Origin: Gluconobacter roseus NBRC 3990
GTDB taxonomy: Bacteria; Pseudomonadota; Alphaproteobacteria; Acetobacterales; Acetobacteraceae
Assembly: GCF_006538885.1 (NCBI RefSeq)
Contig: NZ_BJLY01000003.1
Location: forward strand, 310,001 to 374,000
Direction: 5' to 3'
DNA length: 64,000 bases
Below, piece after piece: positions 46,175 through 55,538 of this stretch. The notes beneath the pieces are model-generated. The model was not told the DNA's origin. It made no database searches and saw only the letters and a program-made list of their open reading frames with translations. Numbering within the stretch: the first letter of the stretch is position 1; the number at the start of each line of letters is the position of its first letter. The position numbers were made by a program, and so were the translations under genes.

Positions 46175-46711
46175 TTAGCGGGGTGCGATCACCATCAGCA
46201 TCTGGCGATTTTCAAGACGGGGCATCTGCTCCACCTTCGCCTTTTCCTCGACTTCCTGCCGGATACGCTCAAGCATCTTGATGCCGAGCTCCTGATGGGC
46301 CATTTCGCGGCCCTTGAAGCGCAGGGAAATCTTGACCTTGTCGCCTTCGTCAAGAAAGCTGTGAATGGCCTTGAGCTTGGTCTGGAAGTCATGCTCGCCC
46401 GTACCGGGACGAACCTTCACTTCCTTGATCTCAATGACCTTCTGCTTCTTGCGGGCTTCGTTCTTCTTCTTCTGCTGCTCATACTTGAACTTGCCGTAGT
46501 CGAGAATCTTCACGACAGGAGGAACAGCGGTCGGGCTGATTTCCAGAAGGTCGAGACCCACCGAAAACGCGCGCATCAGGGCGTCGCGGGTCGTCATGAC
46601 ACCCTGCATTTCGCCTTCTTCGTCAATCAGACGAACCTGCGGAACACGGATTTCCTCGTTGACGCGCGGTCCTTCACGGGTGGGCGCGGCCTGCATCGGC
46701 GGTCTAGCTAT
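46175..46711 (-). CDS. infC: Translation initiation factor IF-3, likely ATA start
   Basis: Binds the 30S subunit, prevents early 50S joining and checks start codons (178 aa from ATA). Family blocks are [19 protein letters not shown], then the lysine-rich linker [15 protein letters not shown] and the C-terminal [12 protein letters not shown]. The ATG at 46696 has no ribosome-binding site, while ATA at 46711 has AGGAG six bases upstream and adds IARPP, a conserved-looking N-terminus. E. coli infC starts with AUU, and IF-3 then represses its own synthesis, so a rare start here would keep that control. It follows thrS, as in many bacteria. Confidence 0.92.
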   Translation of the reverse strand: MARPPMQAAPTREGPRVNEEIRVPQVRLIDEEGEMQGVMTTRDALMRAFSVGLDLLEISPTAVPPVVKILDYGKFKYEQQKKKNEARKKQKVIEIKEVKVRPGTGEHDFQTKLKAIHSFLDEGDKVKISLRFKGREMAHQELGIKMLERIRQEVEEKAKVEQMPRLENRQMLMVIAPR

Positions 46712-46849
46712 GGTCAGCTCCTGTCATCAGTTTCTCTCGGGTCCGGTCACCAGCATCCGCCTTCACGAAGAAAGGCGGGATACGGCCATTTCCGATCCCG
46801 TTCCTTCTGCACATAGTCCTGCCTTACGCCCGGTGCAAGGGGATTACGT

Positions 46850-48787
46850 TCAATCCTTTGCAAAGCGCGCGATGTCGGGGGCCTGAGCCTCTTTCGCAAG
46901 CGCTGCAACGGCCTCGTCGAGGGACAGGATCTCCTGTGCCGCGCCGCCCAGACGCCGCATGGCGATCTTGCGTTCCTCGGCTTCGCGGCGACCCACGACA
47001 AGGATGACCGGAACGCGCGCAAGGCTGTGTTCGCGGATCTTGGCGTTGATCTTGTCGCTGCGGGTGTCGGTCTCGACCTGGAGTCCCGCGGCCTTCAGCG
47101 TTGCCGCGACTTCGTTGGCGTAGTCGGCGGCGTCGGAGACGATGGACGCCACGACAACCTGCGTCGGTGCCAGCCAGAGCGGAAACTTGCCGGCATACTG
47201 CTCGATCAGGATGCCGATGAAGCGCTCGAAACTGCCGAGAATCGCGCGGTGCAGCATGACCGGACGATGACGGTTGCTGTCCTCGCCGATGTAAGACGCA
47301 TCCAGACGCTCAGGCAGGACATAGTCCACCTGAAGCGTACCACACTGCCAGTCACGGCCAATGGCATCGGTCAGCACGAATTCCAGCTTCGGACCGTAGA
47401 ACGCGCCTTCGCCCGGATTGTATTCGTACTCAACGCCTGCGATCTCACAGGCCTTCTTGAGCGAGCCTTCTGCACGGTCCCAGACCTCGTCAGAACCCGC
47501 ACGCGTTTCCGGACGGTCGGAGAACTTCACGCGGAAGCTGTCGAATCCAAGATCGGAATAGACCTCCGCCAGCATCTTCACGAACTTCGCGGTCTCGTCT
47601 GCAATCTGGTCGTCCGTGCAGAAGATATGGGCGTCGTCCTGCGTGAAGCCGCGCACGCGCATGATGCCATGCAGCGCGCCCGACGGTTCGTAACGGTGAC
47701 ACGCGCCGAATTCCGCCATCCGCAGCGGCAGCTCACGATAGGAGCGCAGGCCGTGGCGGAAGATCTGCACATGGCACGGGCAGTTCATCGGCTTCAGCGC
47801 GAGGGTCTTGTCCTCGTCCTCGACGGTCGCGACGAACATGTTCTCGCGATACTTGTCCCAATGACCCGAGGCTTCCCAGAGCGCGCGGTCCACGAGCTGC
47901 GGAGTGCGAACTTCCTCGTAGTTGTTCCGCTCCTGCGCACGACGCATGTAGTCCTGCAGGACCGTGTACAGGCGCCAGCCCTTGCGGTGCCAGAAGATCT
48001 GGCCGACGGCTTCTTCCTGGATGTGGAAGAGGTCCATTTCGCGGCCAATGCGGCGATGATCGCGTTTCTCGGCTTCCTCAAGGCGCAGGAGATGGGCGTC
48101 CAGCTCCTTCTTGTCGCGCCAGGCGGTGCCGTAGATGCGGGTCAGCATGGGGTTGCGATGGTCGCCGCGCCAGTAGGCCCCGGCCACGCGCATCAGCTTG
48201 AATGCCGTGCCGACATCGCCGGTGGTGCGCAGATGCGGGCCGCGGCACAGATCGAGCCATTCGCCCTGACGGTAGATCGAGATCTGCTCGTCTTCCGGCA
48301 GATCCTGGATCAGCTGCGCCTTGAAGTCCTCGCCCTTTTCTTCAAAGAAACGGATGGCCTCGTCACGATCCCAGACCTCGCGGACGAACGGCGTATTGGC
48401 CGCCACGATCTCGCGCATCTTGGCTTCGATGGCCGGGAAGTCTTCCGGGGTGAACGGCTTCTCGCGGGAGAAATCGTAATAGAACCCGTCCTTGATGCTC
48501 GGCCCGATCGTGACCTGCGTTTCAGGCCACAGGGACTGCACGGCCTCGGCCAGAACATGCGCCGCGTCATGGCGGATCATTTCCAGCGCGTCCTCATCCT
48601 TGCGGGTGATGAACTTCACGGACGCATCGCTGCTGATTTCGGTGCCGATATCGACGGGCTTGCCGTCCACTTCCATTGCCATGGCGGCCTTGGCGAGACC
48701 CGGCCCGATGGAAGCGGCGATCGTCGTGCCCGTCACCGTCCCGTCGAATGTGCGGACGCTTCCGTCGGGGAGTGTGATGGCGGGCAT
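46850..48787 (-). CDS. thrS: Threonyl-tRNA synthetase
   Basis: Class II synthetase (645 aa) that charges tRNA-Thr. In order: N-terminal TGS domain ([16 protein letters not shown]), the editing domain with [19 protein letters not shown] and [15 protein letters not shown] (zinc/editing residues), the catalytic core with [40 protein letters not shown] and [18 protein letters not shown], and the anticodon domain ending in [17 protein letters not shown] small hairpin sits in its leader. infC follows 138 bases downstream. Confidence 0.98.
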   Translation of the reverse strand: MPAITLPDGSVRTFDGTVTGTTIAASIGPGLAKAAMAMEVDGKPVDIGTEISSDASVKFITRKDEDALEMIRHDAAHVLAEAVQSLWPETQVTIGPSIKDGFYYDFSREKPFTPEDFPAIEAKMREIVAANTPFVREVWDRDEAIRFFEEKGEDFKAQLIQDLPEDEQISIYRQGEWLDLCRGPHLRTTGDVGTAFKLMRVAGAYWRGDHRNPMLTRIYGTAWRDKKELDAHLLRLEEAEKRDHRRIGREMDLFHIQEEAVGQIFWHRKGWRLYTVLQDYMRRAQERNNYEEVRTPQLVDRALWEASGHWDKYRENMFVATVEDEDKTLALKPMNCPCHVQIFRHGLRSYRELPLRMAEFGACHRYEPSGALHGIMRVRGFTQDDAHIFCTDDQIADETAKFVKMLAEVYSDLGFDSFRVKFSDRPETRAGSDEVWDRAEGSLKKACEIAGVEYEYNPGEGAFYGPKLEFVLTDAIGRDWQCGTLQVDYVLPERLDASYIGEDSNRHRPVMLHRAILGSFERFIGILIEQYAGKFPLWLAPTQVVVASIVSDAADYANEVAATLKAAGLQVETDTRSDKINAKIREHSLARVPVILVVGRREAEERKIAMRRLGGAAQEILSLDEAVAALAKEAQAPDIARFAKD

Positions 48788-48813
48788 GGAGATCGCTCCT
48801 GTGCGAGTGGGGA

Positions 48814-48831
48814 CGGCAGATCGCTCTGCCG
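48814..48831 (-). promoter_or_regulatory. Hairpin in the thrS leader
   Basis: CGGCAGA (48814-48820) and TCTGCCG (48825-48831) form a perfect 7-bp stem with a 4-base loop. It ends 26 bases upstream of the thrS ATG and just ahead of the AGGAG ribosome-binding site. It could modulate translation, as thrS leaders do in E. coli, but it does not obviously mimic a tRNA anticodon arm. Confidence 0.35.
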
Positions 48832-48900
48832 AAAAACGAACCGGTAAATGGCCTCAATCCCCGCCGCGCTGCAACCCCCAGACGGACAGACAGTCCGTTT

Positions 48901-49956
48901 TCAGGTCGCTTTGTCCATCTGGAGCACAAGCGGCGGGACATTGCCGGGATCGGACTGCCGGCCTTCATCCCATCCACAGGTCAGATAATGGATGACTGGC
49001 CATGTCCCGTAATACGGGTCCTGCGTAACGTCCGGATTGTTCCGGGCGTAGAAAACAGGATCGAACACCCGGTATTCGTGCTGTTGCCCGTCTTCCAATG
49101 TCCGGTGTGCCAGAAAGCCGGACGGAATGCTCAGAGGTGGATGAGGGACGCTGTCGCCTTTGCCAAGCAGGATATCCGGATCAACCCCCAGATCCCGCAG
49201 GCGCTGCGCAATCATTGGCGCATAGATATCTGGCACCTGCCTGTAACCAGCGAGAAACTCCTCACTGCTGGCATTGAAATAGTAATGCAGATGTGTGCCG
49301 TCTTTCGGGTGTTCCAACGGTGAACCCGTTTTGGCCGCATCCAGCTTCTGCCGGGCAAACCGGCGGATTTCTTCATAATCCGGCCGGTTGTGCAGATGCA
49401 GATGCACGAACGGGGTACGCACGTAACGCTCGGGATAGATGCTCTGCGGGTTATGGAACCCCCGGTCCAGACTGACGATCGTGTGCGCCCGGAACAGACC
49501 GCGTCGCACGATCTGGGGTCTGTAGTAATCGGGTGCCAGCGGAACATTCAAAAGCAAGCGGTCCGTGATGAACGTGGCGTTTTCCTGCACCAGATAATCG
49601 AACTGCCGCCGGATGACTTCCGGATCGAGCGAAAGCTGATCCAGAAAGACCGTCAGGAACTCGTCACAATCCAATGGTACGGCAAAATCGTACGCATCTT
49701 CTGCATCCCACTGCCGGATGATCCCGGCAATGACGTCTCCCTTGTGCAGGAAATCCACGGGAGATGCATGATCCCGGACGATCCGAACCCCTTTGCCTTC
49801 ATACCGCGTCTGGACGTCCAGAACCGTTGGATCGGTCGAGCCATTGTCGATGATTGTCAGATTGGAGAAGCCGAAAATTGCCGCGTGCCATAGGATCCAT
49901 GGCTCCAGCAGGGTCGCCTCGTTCTTCTGCATCATGACACAGCGGACCCGGGTCAT
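48901..49956 (-). CDS. Glycosyltransferase, GT2-like (Glyco_tranf_2_4 type)
   Basis: Cytoplasmic-facing glycosyltransferase (351 aa). The N-terminal domain begins CVMMQKNEATLLEPWILWHA, a start typical of this subgroup, and keeps FSNLTIIDNGSTD and the metal-binding DxD in VPLDCDEFLTVF. The C-terminal part contains FDPVFYARNNPDVTQDPYYG and PVIHYLTCGWDEGRQ, a short repeat often found at the ends of such enzymes. It overlaps the GT9 gene by four bases (ATGA), so the two are coupled. Donor and acceptor are unknown. Confidence 0.86.
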   Translation of the reverse strand: MTRVRCVMMQKNEATLLEPWILWHAAIFGFSNLTIIDNGSTDPTVLDVQTRYEGKGVRIVRDHASPVDFLHKGDVIAGIIRQWDAEDAYDFAVPLDCDEFLTVFLDQLSLDPEVIRRQFDYLVQENATFITDRLLLNVPLAPDYYRPQIVRRGLFRAHTIVSLDRGFHNPQSIYPERYVRTPFVHLHLHNRPDYEEIRRFARQKLDAAKTGSPLEHPKDGTHLHYYFNASSEEFLAGYRQVPDIYAPMIAQRLRDLGVDPDILLGKGDSVPHPPLSIPSGFLAHRTLEDGQQHEYRVFDPVFYARNNPDVTQDPYYGTWPVIHYLTCGWDEGRQSDPGNVPPLVLQMDKAT

Positions 49957-50873
49957 CGGGAGAGCATCGCTTCCATGCAGGTCAGAACCCTGGATGTTGG
50001 CAGCATTGCCAGATCGGGCACCACGATCAGGTCCGTCCGACCAGCCGTAGGCGTAAGGGGCGCAGTGAGGCGTGGGTCACTGTCAGGACCGAAGAGCGTG
50101 ATGCAGGGTGTGTCCATTGCAGCGGCCAGATGCATCGGGCCGGTGTCGTTCCCGATTACGAGTTCCGCCCGGTCCAGCACACCAGCCAGTTCCAGCAGCG
50201 TGGTCCGCCCTGTCAGATCAAAGGCGGTGGGGCAGAGGCGCAGGATGTCCTGAGCCAGCGGCGCCTCGGCCTGTGTCCCCACGATGACCGGGCGGATACC
50301 CTTTTCTGCAAGCGCATTGGCGATCTCGGCGAAGCGTGACGTGGGCCAGCGTTTCTGTGGGCGGTGGAAGGCCGCACCTGGGACGAGCACGGCATAGGGG
50401 GCTGCAATTTCAGGCCCATGTCCTTCAAGCCACTGCGGAACGCTGCGGGGCAGGGGTGTGACGCCGGCGTCATGAAGCTGGTCGTCCAGACGGGCCAGCG
50501 TATGCATGTCGTTGCGCGACGGATTGCCGTGCGGATGGCAGCACCCGTCGGAAATGCCGGACCAGTGCTCGGGTCGTCCTGCAAGGCGGAAATAGGTTTT
50601 CGAGCGGCCGGAAGTCTGAAGATCAAAGACCCGGTCGTAGCCGCGGAGTTTTTTTGACAGCGCCCACAGTCCCGGCAGGTTGGCCAGTGACGGGCGGTCA
50701 TCCGTGAGGATTTCGTCGAACCACGGCGCGGCGCGGGCCAGATCCACGAAAGGTGCGGTGGTCAGGAGGGTCAGTGTGGCGTGGGGAAAAGCGGCCCGGA
50801 TGGACGCGAAAGCTCCGAATGCCTGAACGAAATCGCCCAGGGCGCCGAGCTTTATGACAAGAATGCGACTCAT
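49953..50873 (-). CDS. GT9-family glycosyltransferase (heptosyltransferase-like)
   Basis: GT-B enzyme (306 aa) resembling ADP-heptose:LPS heptosyltransferases. The N-terminus MSRILVIKLGALGDFVQAFG has the family GALGD loop. The donor half has AELVIGNDTGPMHLAAAMD and TLFGPDSDPRLTAPL, the usual GxxxPxH-type region. It is coupled to the following GT2 gene. Together they probably build part of the outer core of lipopolysaccharide or another surface glycan. Confidence 0.88.
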   Translation of the reverse strand: MSRILVIKLGALGDFVQAFGAFASIRAAFPHATLTLLTTAPFVDLARAAPWFDEILTDDRPSLANLPGLWALSKKLRGYDRVFDLQTSGRSKTYFRLAGRPEHWSGISDGCCHPHGNPSRNDMHTLARLDDQLHDAGVTPLPRSVPQWLEGHGPEIAAPYAVLVPGAAFHRPQKRWPTSRFAEIANALAEKGIRPVIVGTQAEAPLAQDILRLCPTAFDLTGRTTLLELAGVLDRAELVIGNDTGPMHLAAAMDTPCITLFGPDSDPRLTAPLTPTAGRTDLIVVPDLAMLPTSRVLTCMEAMLSR

Positions 50874-50932
50874 GCGCCGACTTTAGCAGGGTGTTGCGGA
50901 ACGCCAACCATTCCCGGTTGCCGTTCCGCAAA

Positions 50933-50954
50933 GAAATCCCGAACGTGGGATTTC
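50933..50954 (-). terminator. Terminator after grpE
   Basis: GAAATCCC (50933-50940) pairs perfectly with GGGATTTC (50947-50954) across a GAACGT loop. Read on the minus strand it follows the grpE stop codon (50976) and is followed by a short TTT run. Confidence 0.75.
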
Positions 50955-50975
50955 GGTCCTTATGCCAGGGTCACG

Positions 50976-51608
50976 TCAGGCCGTCTTGTCGACGCCCTGC
51001 GGTGCAGCCTGTGCGCCACCCTTGGCGACAACGACCATGGCCGGCTTCAGCAGGCGGCCCTTGAGCAGCCAGGCCGGCGTCCAGGACTGCATGACATGGC
51101 CCGACGGATGCTGGTCGGACGGCTGTTCCGCCATCGCCTGATGCAGGTTGGCGTCGAACGGCTTGCCGGTCGGGTCTTCGCAGGTGATGCCGTGGCGTTC
51201 GAGAATGTTGAGGAAGGAGCGTTCCGTCCCCTCGATCCCTTCGCGCAGCTTGGTGGTGAGCGTATCCTCGCCTTCGGTCTTCGGCGGCAGGGACGCCAGG
51301 CCGCGCTGCAGGTTTTCGGCAGCCTCGACCACGTCACGGGCGAATTTCTGGATGGCGTACTGGCGCGCATCCTCGATGTCGCGCTTGGCGCGGGCGCGGA
51401 TGTTCTGGCTTTCGGCTTCGGAACGGACCCAGCGGTCCTTCAGTTCCGCGACTTCGGCTTCAAGAGCCTCGATCCGGGCTTCCGGCGTGGTTTCTTCCAG
51501 CGTTTCACCGCCGGTTTCGTTCATGCCCGGAGTCTCATGGCCGGAGGTCTCGACGCCCTGTTCAGGCACGTCGTGGGCCGTTTCCGGCGATGCGTTGTGG
51601 TCTGTCAT
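50976..51608 (-). CDS. grpE: GrpE nucleotide exchange factor
   Basis: Dimeric exchange factor for DnaK (210 aa). An acidic, poorly conserved N-terminus (about 50 residues) is followed by the long coiled-coil segment IEALEAEVAELKDRWVRSEA with NIRARAKRDIEDARQYAIQK, and then the beta domain HGITCEDPTGKPFDANLHQAM. I chose the ATG at 51608, preceded by GAAGAAGG. The frame is open further upstream (to 51749) but would cover the likely promoter. No hrcA is adjacent. Confidence 0.95.
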   Translation of the reverse strand: MTDHNASPETAHDVPEQGVETSGHETPGMNETGGETLEETTPEARIEALEAEVAELKDRWVRSEAESQNIRARAKRDIEDARQYAIQKFARDVVEAAENLQRGLASLPPKTEGEDTLTTKLREGIEGTERSFLNILERHGITCEDPTGKPFDANLHQAMAEQPSDQHPSGHVMQSWTPAWLLKGRLLKPAMVVVAKGGAQAAPQGVDKTA

Positions 51609-51662
51609 GTCACGACCTTCTTCTATGGGACGGGCCATCATGCGGCCCCGTACTTCTTCAGG

Positions 51663-51690
51663 AGATAACGCTGATTGTCTCAAAGACAAG
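51663..51690 (-). promoter_or_regulatory. Candidate RpoH promoter of grpE
   Basis: On the minus strand CTTG (51687-51690) is followed after 17 bases by GTTATCT (51663-51669). This resembles the heat-shock CTTG ... CYTATNT pattern at the expected spacing, and places the start near 51655, some 45 bases before the grpE ATG. It is the second such site in the window, next to the other Hsp70-system gene. Confidence 0.45.
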
Positions 51691-51803
51691 GGTTGCGCGG
51701 TCGCATAGCGACGCATCATGTCATTGAAAAGCCTATTTTCCGCCATCATGGATCATGGGTTATAGGTAAAAAGCCGCAACAGTTTTCAGCAGACGGACCC
51801 CTC

Positions 51804-52574
51804 ATGGAGACGCCCCGAACCCCCTACGCGCCGCCCGCGCCGGCTTCGCAGCCGCCGTCCGCAGCCTCCGCCGCGCCAATCATCGCGCTGGTGGATGACG
51901 ACCGGAACATCCTCGCCTCCGTCCAGATGACGCTCGAAGCCGAAGGATTTACCGTCCACACCTATACCGATGGCGAAAGCGCGCTTCAGGGCATCACCTC
52001 GCGTCCCGTCAGCCTTGCGGTGCTGGATGTGAAGATGCCGCGCATGGATGGCATGGAACTGCTCCAGCGCCTGCGTGCGCGCTCGAATCTGCCGGTGATC
52101 TTCCTGACCTCCAAAGACGAGGAGCTGGACCAGCTCATGGGGCTGCGTCTTGGAGCGGACGATTACATCACCAAGCCGTTCTCCCAGCGCCTGCTGATCG
52201 AGCGTATCCGCGCCCTGCTGCGCCGTCAGGACGCGAGCCGCGCCGAGGCGACGGGTGCTGCGGCTGTGGGCTCCGCCATCGTGCGGGGCAAGCTCTCGCT
52301 GGACGAGACGCGCCATCAGTGCCTGTGGGACGGTCAGGACATTGCGCTGACGGTTACGGAGTTCCTGCTGGTCAAGGCGCTTGCCCTGCGTCCGGGCATG
52401 GTGAAGTCGCGCGATCAGCTCATCGACGCGGCCTATGGCGATAATATCTATGTCGATGACCGCACGATCGACAGCCACATCAAGCGCGTCCGCAAGAAGT
52501 TCCGCCAGGTGGATGACGAGTTCAACCAGATCGAGACGCTTTACGGCATCGGTTACCGTTACCGGGACGAGTAA
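51804..52574 (+). CDS. chvI: Response regulator ChvI
   Basis: OmpR-type regulator (256 aa) of the envelope/acid-responsive ChvG-ChvI system of alphaproteobacteria. A proline/alanine-rich N-terminal tail (about residues 1-28) precedes the receiver domain [20 protein letters not shown], with phosphoacceptor Asp75 ([13 protein letters not shown]) and [15 protein letters not shown]. The winged helix has [23 protein letters not shown] and [18 protein letters not shown] chose the ATG at 51804. The kinase gene follows after six bases. Confidence 0.93.
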   Translation: METPRTPYAPPAPASQPPSAASAAPIIALVDDDRNILASVQMTLEAEGFTVHTYTDGESALQGITSRPVSLAVLDVKMPRMDGMELLQRLRARSNLPVIFLTSKDEELDQLMGLRLGADDYITKPFSQRLLIERIRALLRRQDASRAEATGAAAVGSAIVRGKLSLDETRHQCLWDGQDIALTVTEFLLVKALALRPGMVKSRDQLIDAAYGDNIYVDDRTIDSHIKRVRKKFRQVDDEFNQIETLYGIGYRYRDE

Positions 52575-52580
52575 GCGCGC

Positions 52581-54431
52581 GTGGATGATGATTCCGGCTC
52601 TTTCCCGACGGGTCACATGCTCGATGCCGACCGGCTTGAACAGGGGCGCGACCGTCGTCGTGCCGAATCGGCCCGCACTCGTCTAGGGACGGGGTTCGTC
52701 GAGTCGCTGCGGACCCTCTGGGCGCAGGTCCTGAACCGCTTGAAGCCGCGTCCGCTGTCGGAGATTTCTTTCTCCCGCCGGCGTCTGGCCTCGCCGCTTC
52801 TGGTGCGGATCCTGCTGCTTAATGCCCTGCCGCTCGCACTTCTGGCTGTCACGCTGCTGTTTCTGGGCCAGTTCCAGAACGGCCTGCTGGAAACCGATGT
52901 CAACGCCCTGCGCGAGCAGGCCCATATCTATGCCGGAGCCCTCGGCCAGTCCGCCGTCCGGGTTGCGGCCCATGCGCCTGGTCATCCGGCGCCCGGTGGA
53001 AATCTGGAACTGGATGTCGCGCAGGCCCGCCCGCTTCTGGCCAGTCTGACCGAGCCGAGTCCCAATGCGCACGCCCTGTTGTTCGATCCGGATGGCAAAC
53101 TGGTCGTGGACAGCCGCACGGCCTCACGTCGCAAGCAGGATCACACGGCGCCAGATGTGGTCGATGGCGGATCCTGGCAGCCGCCCCGGAACAATATCCT
53201 TGAAAGTTTCTATGACTGGCTGCTGTCGCTCCTGCCGCTGACCTCCAGCGAAGAAGTGACGCTCGACACCAACGACACCGCCATGGACGGCCCGCATGAT
53301 GCGCAGCCGCTCCATTCGCAGGCCGAACTGCCGCCTTTCATCCGGCGCACCAAGGATCATCAGCTTGTCGTGACGGTCGTGGAGCCTGTCGTGCGCGATG
53401 GTGTCACGGTGGGCGAGATCCAGCTCACCCGTCACGCGCCGGAAGTGGACCGCACGCTTTTTGCCGTCCGTTCCTCGATCCTGTCGCTGGTGCTGGCAGC
53501 GCTGGTCGTGACGGTACTGCTGTCCTGGTACCTGTCGCTCACGATTGCCCGCCCGCTGCTGACGCTGGCGCGCGCTTCCAACGACATGCGCGAGACCGAT
53601 GGCCGCAAGGATCTCGTGCCGGAGCGGCTTCTGGCCCGGCGTGACGAAATCGGCGTTCTGGCCCGCTCGCTCCGGGGCAGTGCGCTGGCGCTCTGGGCGC
53701 GGATGGACGACATCGAACGCTTCGCCGCCGATGTCAGCCACGAGATCAAGAACCCGCTCTCTTCCATCCGATCGGCGATTGAGACCCTGCCGCGCATCCA
53801 GATCGCCGAACGGCGCGAACGGCTCCTTGGCATTATCAACAGCGACGTCAAACGGCTCGACCGGCTGATTACGGATATTTCCGATGCGAGCCGGATTGAT
53901 GCGGAATTGTCCCGTGTGCGCCCTGAACCCGTTTCGGTCGTGGCTCTTCTCTCCATTCTGGCGGAAATGCATCAGACGACGCGCCGGGAAAACGATCCCG
54001 TGCTCCGGCTCGACGTCCGCGATCAGGACCCGCCGCTGAAGGCGCTGGCCGTGGAAGACCGGCTCGTGCAGGTCCTGCGCAATCTGATCGGCAATGCGGT
54101 GTCGTTCTCGCCGCCAAAGGGCATCATCGCCCTACATGCCAGCGCGCGCGATATTGCCGGGGAAGGCCCTGGAACCGGTAGCGTGGTGGAAATCACCATC
54201 ACCGATCAGGGCCCCGGTATTCCGCCGGGCAAGCTCGACAGCATTTTCGACCGTTTCTATTCAGAGCGGCCCCAGACCGAGAACTTCGGCCAGCATTCCG
54301 GACTCGGCCTCGCGATCAGCCGGCAGATCATCCACGCCCTGCGTGGCAGTCTGTTCGCCGAGAACCGGATGGATGCGTCCGGGGCGATCCGCGGGGCCTG
54401 TTTCGTGGTGCGGCTCCCGCGCGCGCCCTAA
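52581..54431 (+). CDS. chvG: Sensor kinase ChvG
   Basis: Membrane histidine kinase (616 aa), partner of ChvI. It has a first helix near residue 75 (LLVRILLLNALPLALLAVTL), a large periplasmic domain to about residue 295, a second helix near 300-320, a HAMP domain, and the phosphorylated His387 in ADVSHEIKNPLSS. The ATPase domain has NLIGNAVSFSPP, DQGPGIPPGKLDS and HSGLGLAIS. The start is GTG at 52581. In relatives this pair sits next to hprK and PTS genes, as it does here. ExoR, a known periplasmic repressor of ChvG, is not in the window. Confidence 0.93.
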   Translation: MDDDSGSFPTGHMLDADRLEQGRDRRRAESARTRLGTGFVESLRTLWAQVLNRLKPRPLSEISFSRRRLASPLLVRILLLNALPLALLAVTLLFLGQFQNGLLETDVNALREQAHIYAGALGQSAVRVAAHAPGHPAPGGNLELDVAQARPLLASLTEPSPNAHALLFDPDGKLVVDSRTASRRKQDHTAPDVVDGGSWQPPRNNILESFYDWLLSLLPLTSSEEVTLDTNDTAMDGPHDAQPLHSQAELPPFIRRTKDHQLVVTVVEPVVRDGVTVGEIQLTRHAPEVDRTLFAVRSSILSLVLAALVVTVLLSWYLSLTIARPLLTLARASNDMRETDGRKDLVPERLLARRDEIGVLARSLRGSALALWARMDDIERFAADVSHEIKNPLSSIRSAIETLPRIQIAERRERLLGIINSDVKRLDRLITDISDASRIDAELSRVRPEPVSVVALLSILAEMHQTTRRENDPVLRLDVRDQDPPLKALAVEDRLVQVLRNLIGNAVSFSPPKGIIALHASARDIAGEGPGTGSVVEITITDQGPGIPPGKLDSIFDRFYSERPQTENFGQHSGLGLAISRQIIHALRGSLFAENRMDASGAIRGACFVVRLPRAP

Positions 54432-54566
54432 CGCCGGAATGCGCTCCGGCACCTGAACGGTGATGGCCGGCCCGGATGTCAGCCCGTCGATCACGCCCGG
54501 TCCGAGCGTTGCTGCAAAAGGCAGCGCAAGGACCAGCACCGGCAGAAGATGTCGGGACATGGCCAT
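54261..54566 (-). CDS. Possible small secreted protein coupled to the UrcA gene (uncertain)
   Basis: Reading frame of 101 codons whose ATG shares a base with the stop codon of the upstream UrcA-like gene (TAATG). The first 20 residues (MAMSRHLLPVLVLALPFAAT) look like a signal peptide. The last 56 codons lie antisense to the 3' end of chvG and read like a shadow of it. It may be a real short gene or a chance frame. The coupling and the signal-like start are the only positive evidence. Confidence 0.3.
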   Translation of the reverse strand: MAMSRHLLPVLVLALPFAATLGPGVIDGLTSGPAITVQVPERIPALGRAREPHHETGPADRPGRIHPVLGEQTATQGVDDLPADREAESGMLAEVLGLGPL

Positions 54567-54925
54567 TACTTCCGGGCGGAAAGAGCAAGAAGCACATGCC
54601 CGTTCCGGCACCGGGTACGCTGCTGGTCCCTCAGGTCGTACAGGCTGTCGCGAGCGTTGGAAGCGGCATCCTGCTCGCAGTCGGTTACATCACTCATGAA
54701 CAGCCAGTTCTCATCCTGAAGCTGCTGACAGACAGCATGGGAGGCCTGACGGATCTTTTTCGTGGCCGTGTCCCAGTCCTGTGCGGAAGTTAGATCCAGC
54801 GATGAGAGGTCGATTTCAGTGCTGGCTGTGCCTGGGTCGGCAGGGCGGGCCTGGGCCATCTGGAGCGGCAGGACAACGCTGGCGGCAGACAGGGTGCAGA
54901 TCAGCAGGGTGGAAAAACGGGTCAT
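54566..54925 (-). CDS. UrcA-family small exported protein
   Basis: Exported protein (119 aa) of a family found mainly in Sphingomonadales and relatives. The signal peptide ends about residue 27 (LQMAQA). The mature part has the family pattern IDLSSLDLTSAQDWDTATKK followed by helix IRQASHAVCQQL and a second and third cysteine (DCEQDA and TRCRNG), which probably make disulfides. I chose the ATG at 54925. It lies between chvG and the PTS genes on the opposite strand. Function is unknown. Confidence 0.75.
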   Translation of the reverse strand: MTRFSTLLICTLSAASVVLPLQMAQARPADPGTASTEIDLSSLDLTSAQDWDTATKKIRQASHAVCQQLQDENWLFMSDVTDCEQDAASNARDSLYDLRDQQRTRCRNGHVLLALSARK

Positions 54926-55014
54926 GGCACAAAGCTCCTGAAGAAAATTCCGACGCTCTTGGCGTCTGGAAATCCTCAATGCAGGAAGCGTGCCAGTTCT
55001 GAATTTCCGGTCTG

Positions 55015-55050
55015 GAAAACTGTTTCAAAATCGTCTTGAAACCAGTTTTC
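55015..55050. terminator. Strong hairpin downstream of the RidA-like gene
   Basis: GAAAACTG (55015-55022) pairs with CAGTTTTC (55043-55050), and TTTCAA (55023-55028) with TTGAAA (55036-55041), leaving one bulged C and a 7-base loop. The 14-bp stem lies 45 bases past the minus-strand gene that ends at 55096 and just ahead of the UrcA start. It may terminate that gene or fold in the UrcA leader. Confidence 0.6.
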
Positions 55051-55095
55051 TACGAAAAATGGTATTTCAGACCATAGAATGGCGGATAATGCCGA

Positions 55096-55485
55096 TTATT
55101 CGTGTGGCGTGGCGGTCAGGCTCAGGGCAATGCGCTGTTCGGGGAGGGGGAAGCGCTGCACGATCCGCAGGGTGAGCGCAGGTCTTGCCGCCGCCAGCGC
55201 TTCGTTCAGGGCGGCCTGACACTGGCTGAAAGTTTGGCCTTCCCGGATCATGGCGGCGACGTGCCGGGTATGGTCAAGGGTCAGGCCATGATCGGCAAGA
55301 GCCAGTGAAATGGCGGAGAGAGCAGCCTGACATTCATCCGACAGCCGGCCGGGACGTTCCCCGTCCGGGCTGAATCCGCTGAAATCAGTGCAGGTGACTT
55401 CGTCTCCATGTACGGTGACGCTTTGGTGTGGGGAGGATGCGCCCATAGTGGTTCGTAGTCCTGGTCCATGCCAGAGGTCCGTCAT
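55096..55485 (-). CDS. RidA/YjgF-like small protein (divergent)
   Basis: Protein of up to 129 aa. From about residue 45 the pattern [21 protein letters not shown], then [22 protein letters not shown] and the [22 protein letters not shown] end, follows the RidA fold, whose members deaminate reactive enamines. The arginine that RidA uses to bind the substrate carboxylate may be the one in ALTLRIV, but the rest of the active site is poorly conserved. An alternative ATG lies at 55446. It is divergent from hprK with 53 bases between starts. Confidence 0.6.
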   Translation of the reverse strand: MTDLWHGPGLRTTMGASSPHQSVTVHGDEVTCTDFSGFSPDGERPGRLSDECQAALSAISLALADHGLTLDHTRHVAAMIREGQTFSQCQAALNEALAAARPALTLRIVQRFPLPEQRIALSLTATPHE

Positions 55486-55538
55486 GCCCCTGTCCGACCC
55501 AAGGTCTTAGTCCGCTCCCGTGGAGGTCGCAATCCGTC

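Noticed and set aside
47027-48847. 606-codon plus-strand frame opposite thrS
   Set aside because: Shadow of thrS, which has all class II synthetase motifs.
48882-48898. Short hairpin ACGGAC/GTCCGT at the end of the GT2 gene
   Set aside because: Its T-run is on the plus strand, where no gene ends, and the stem is only six pairs; weak as a terminator.
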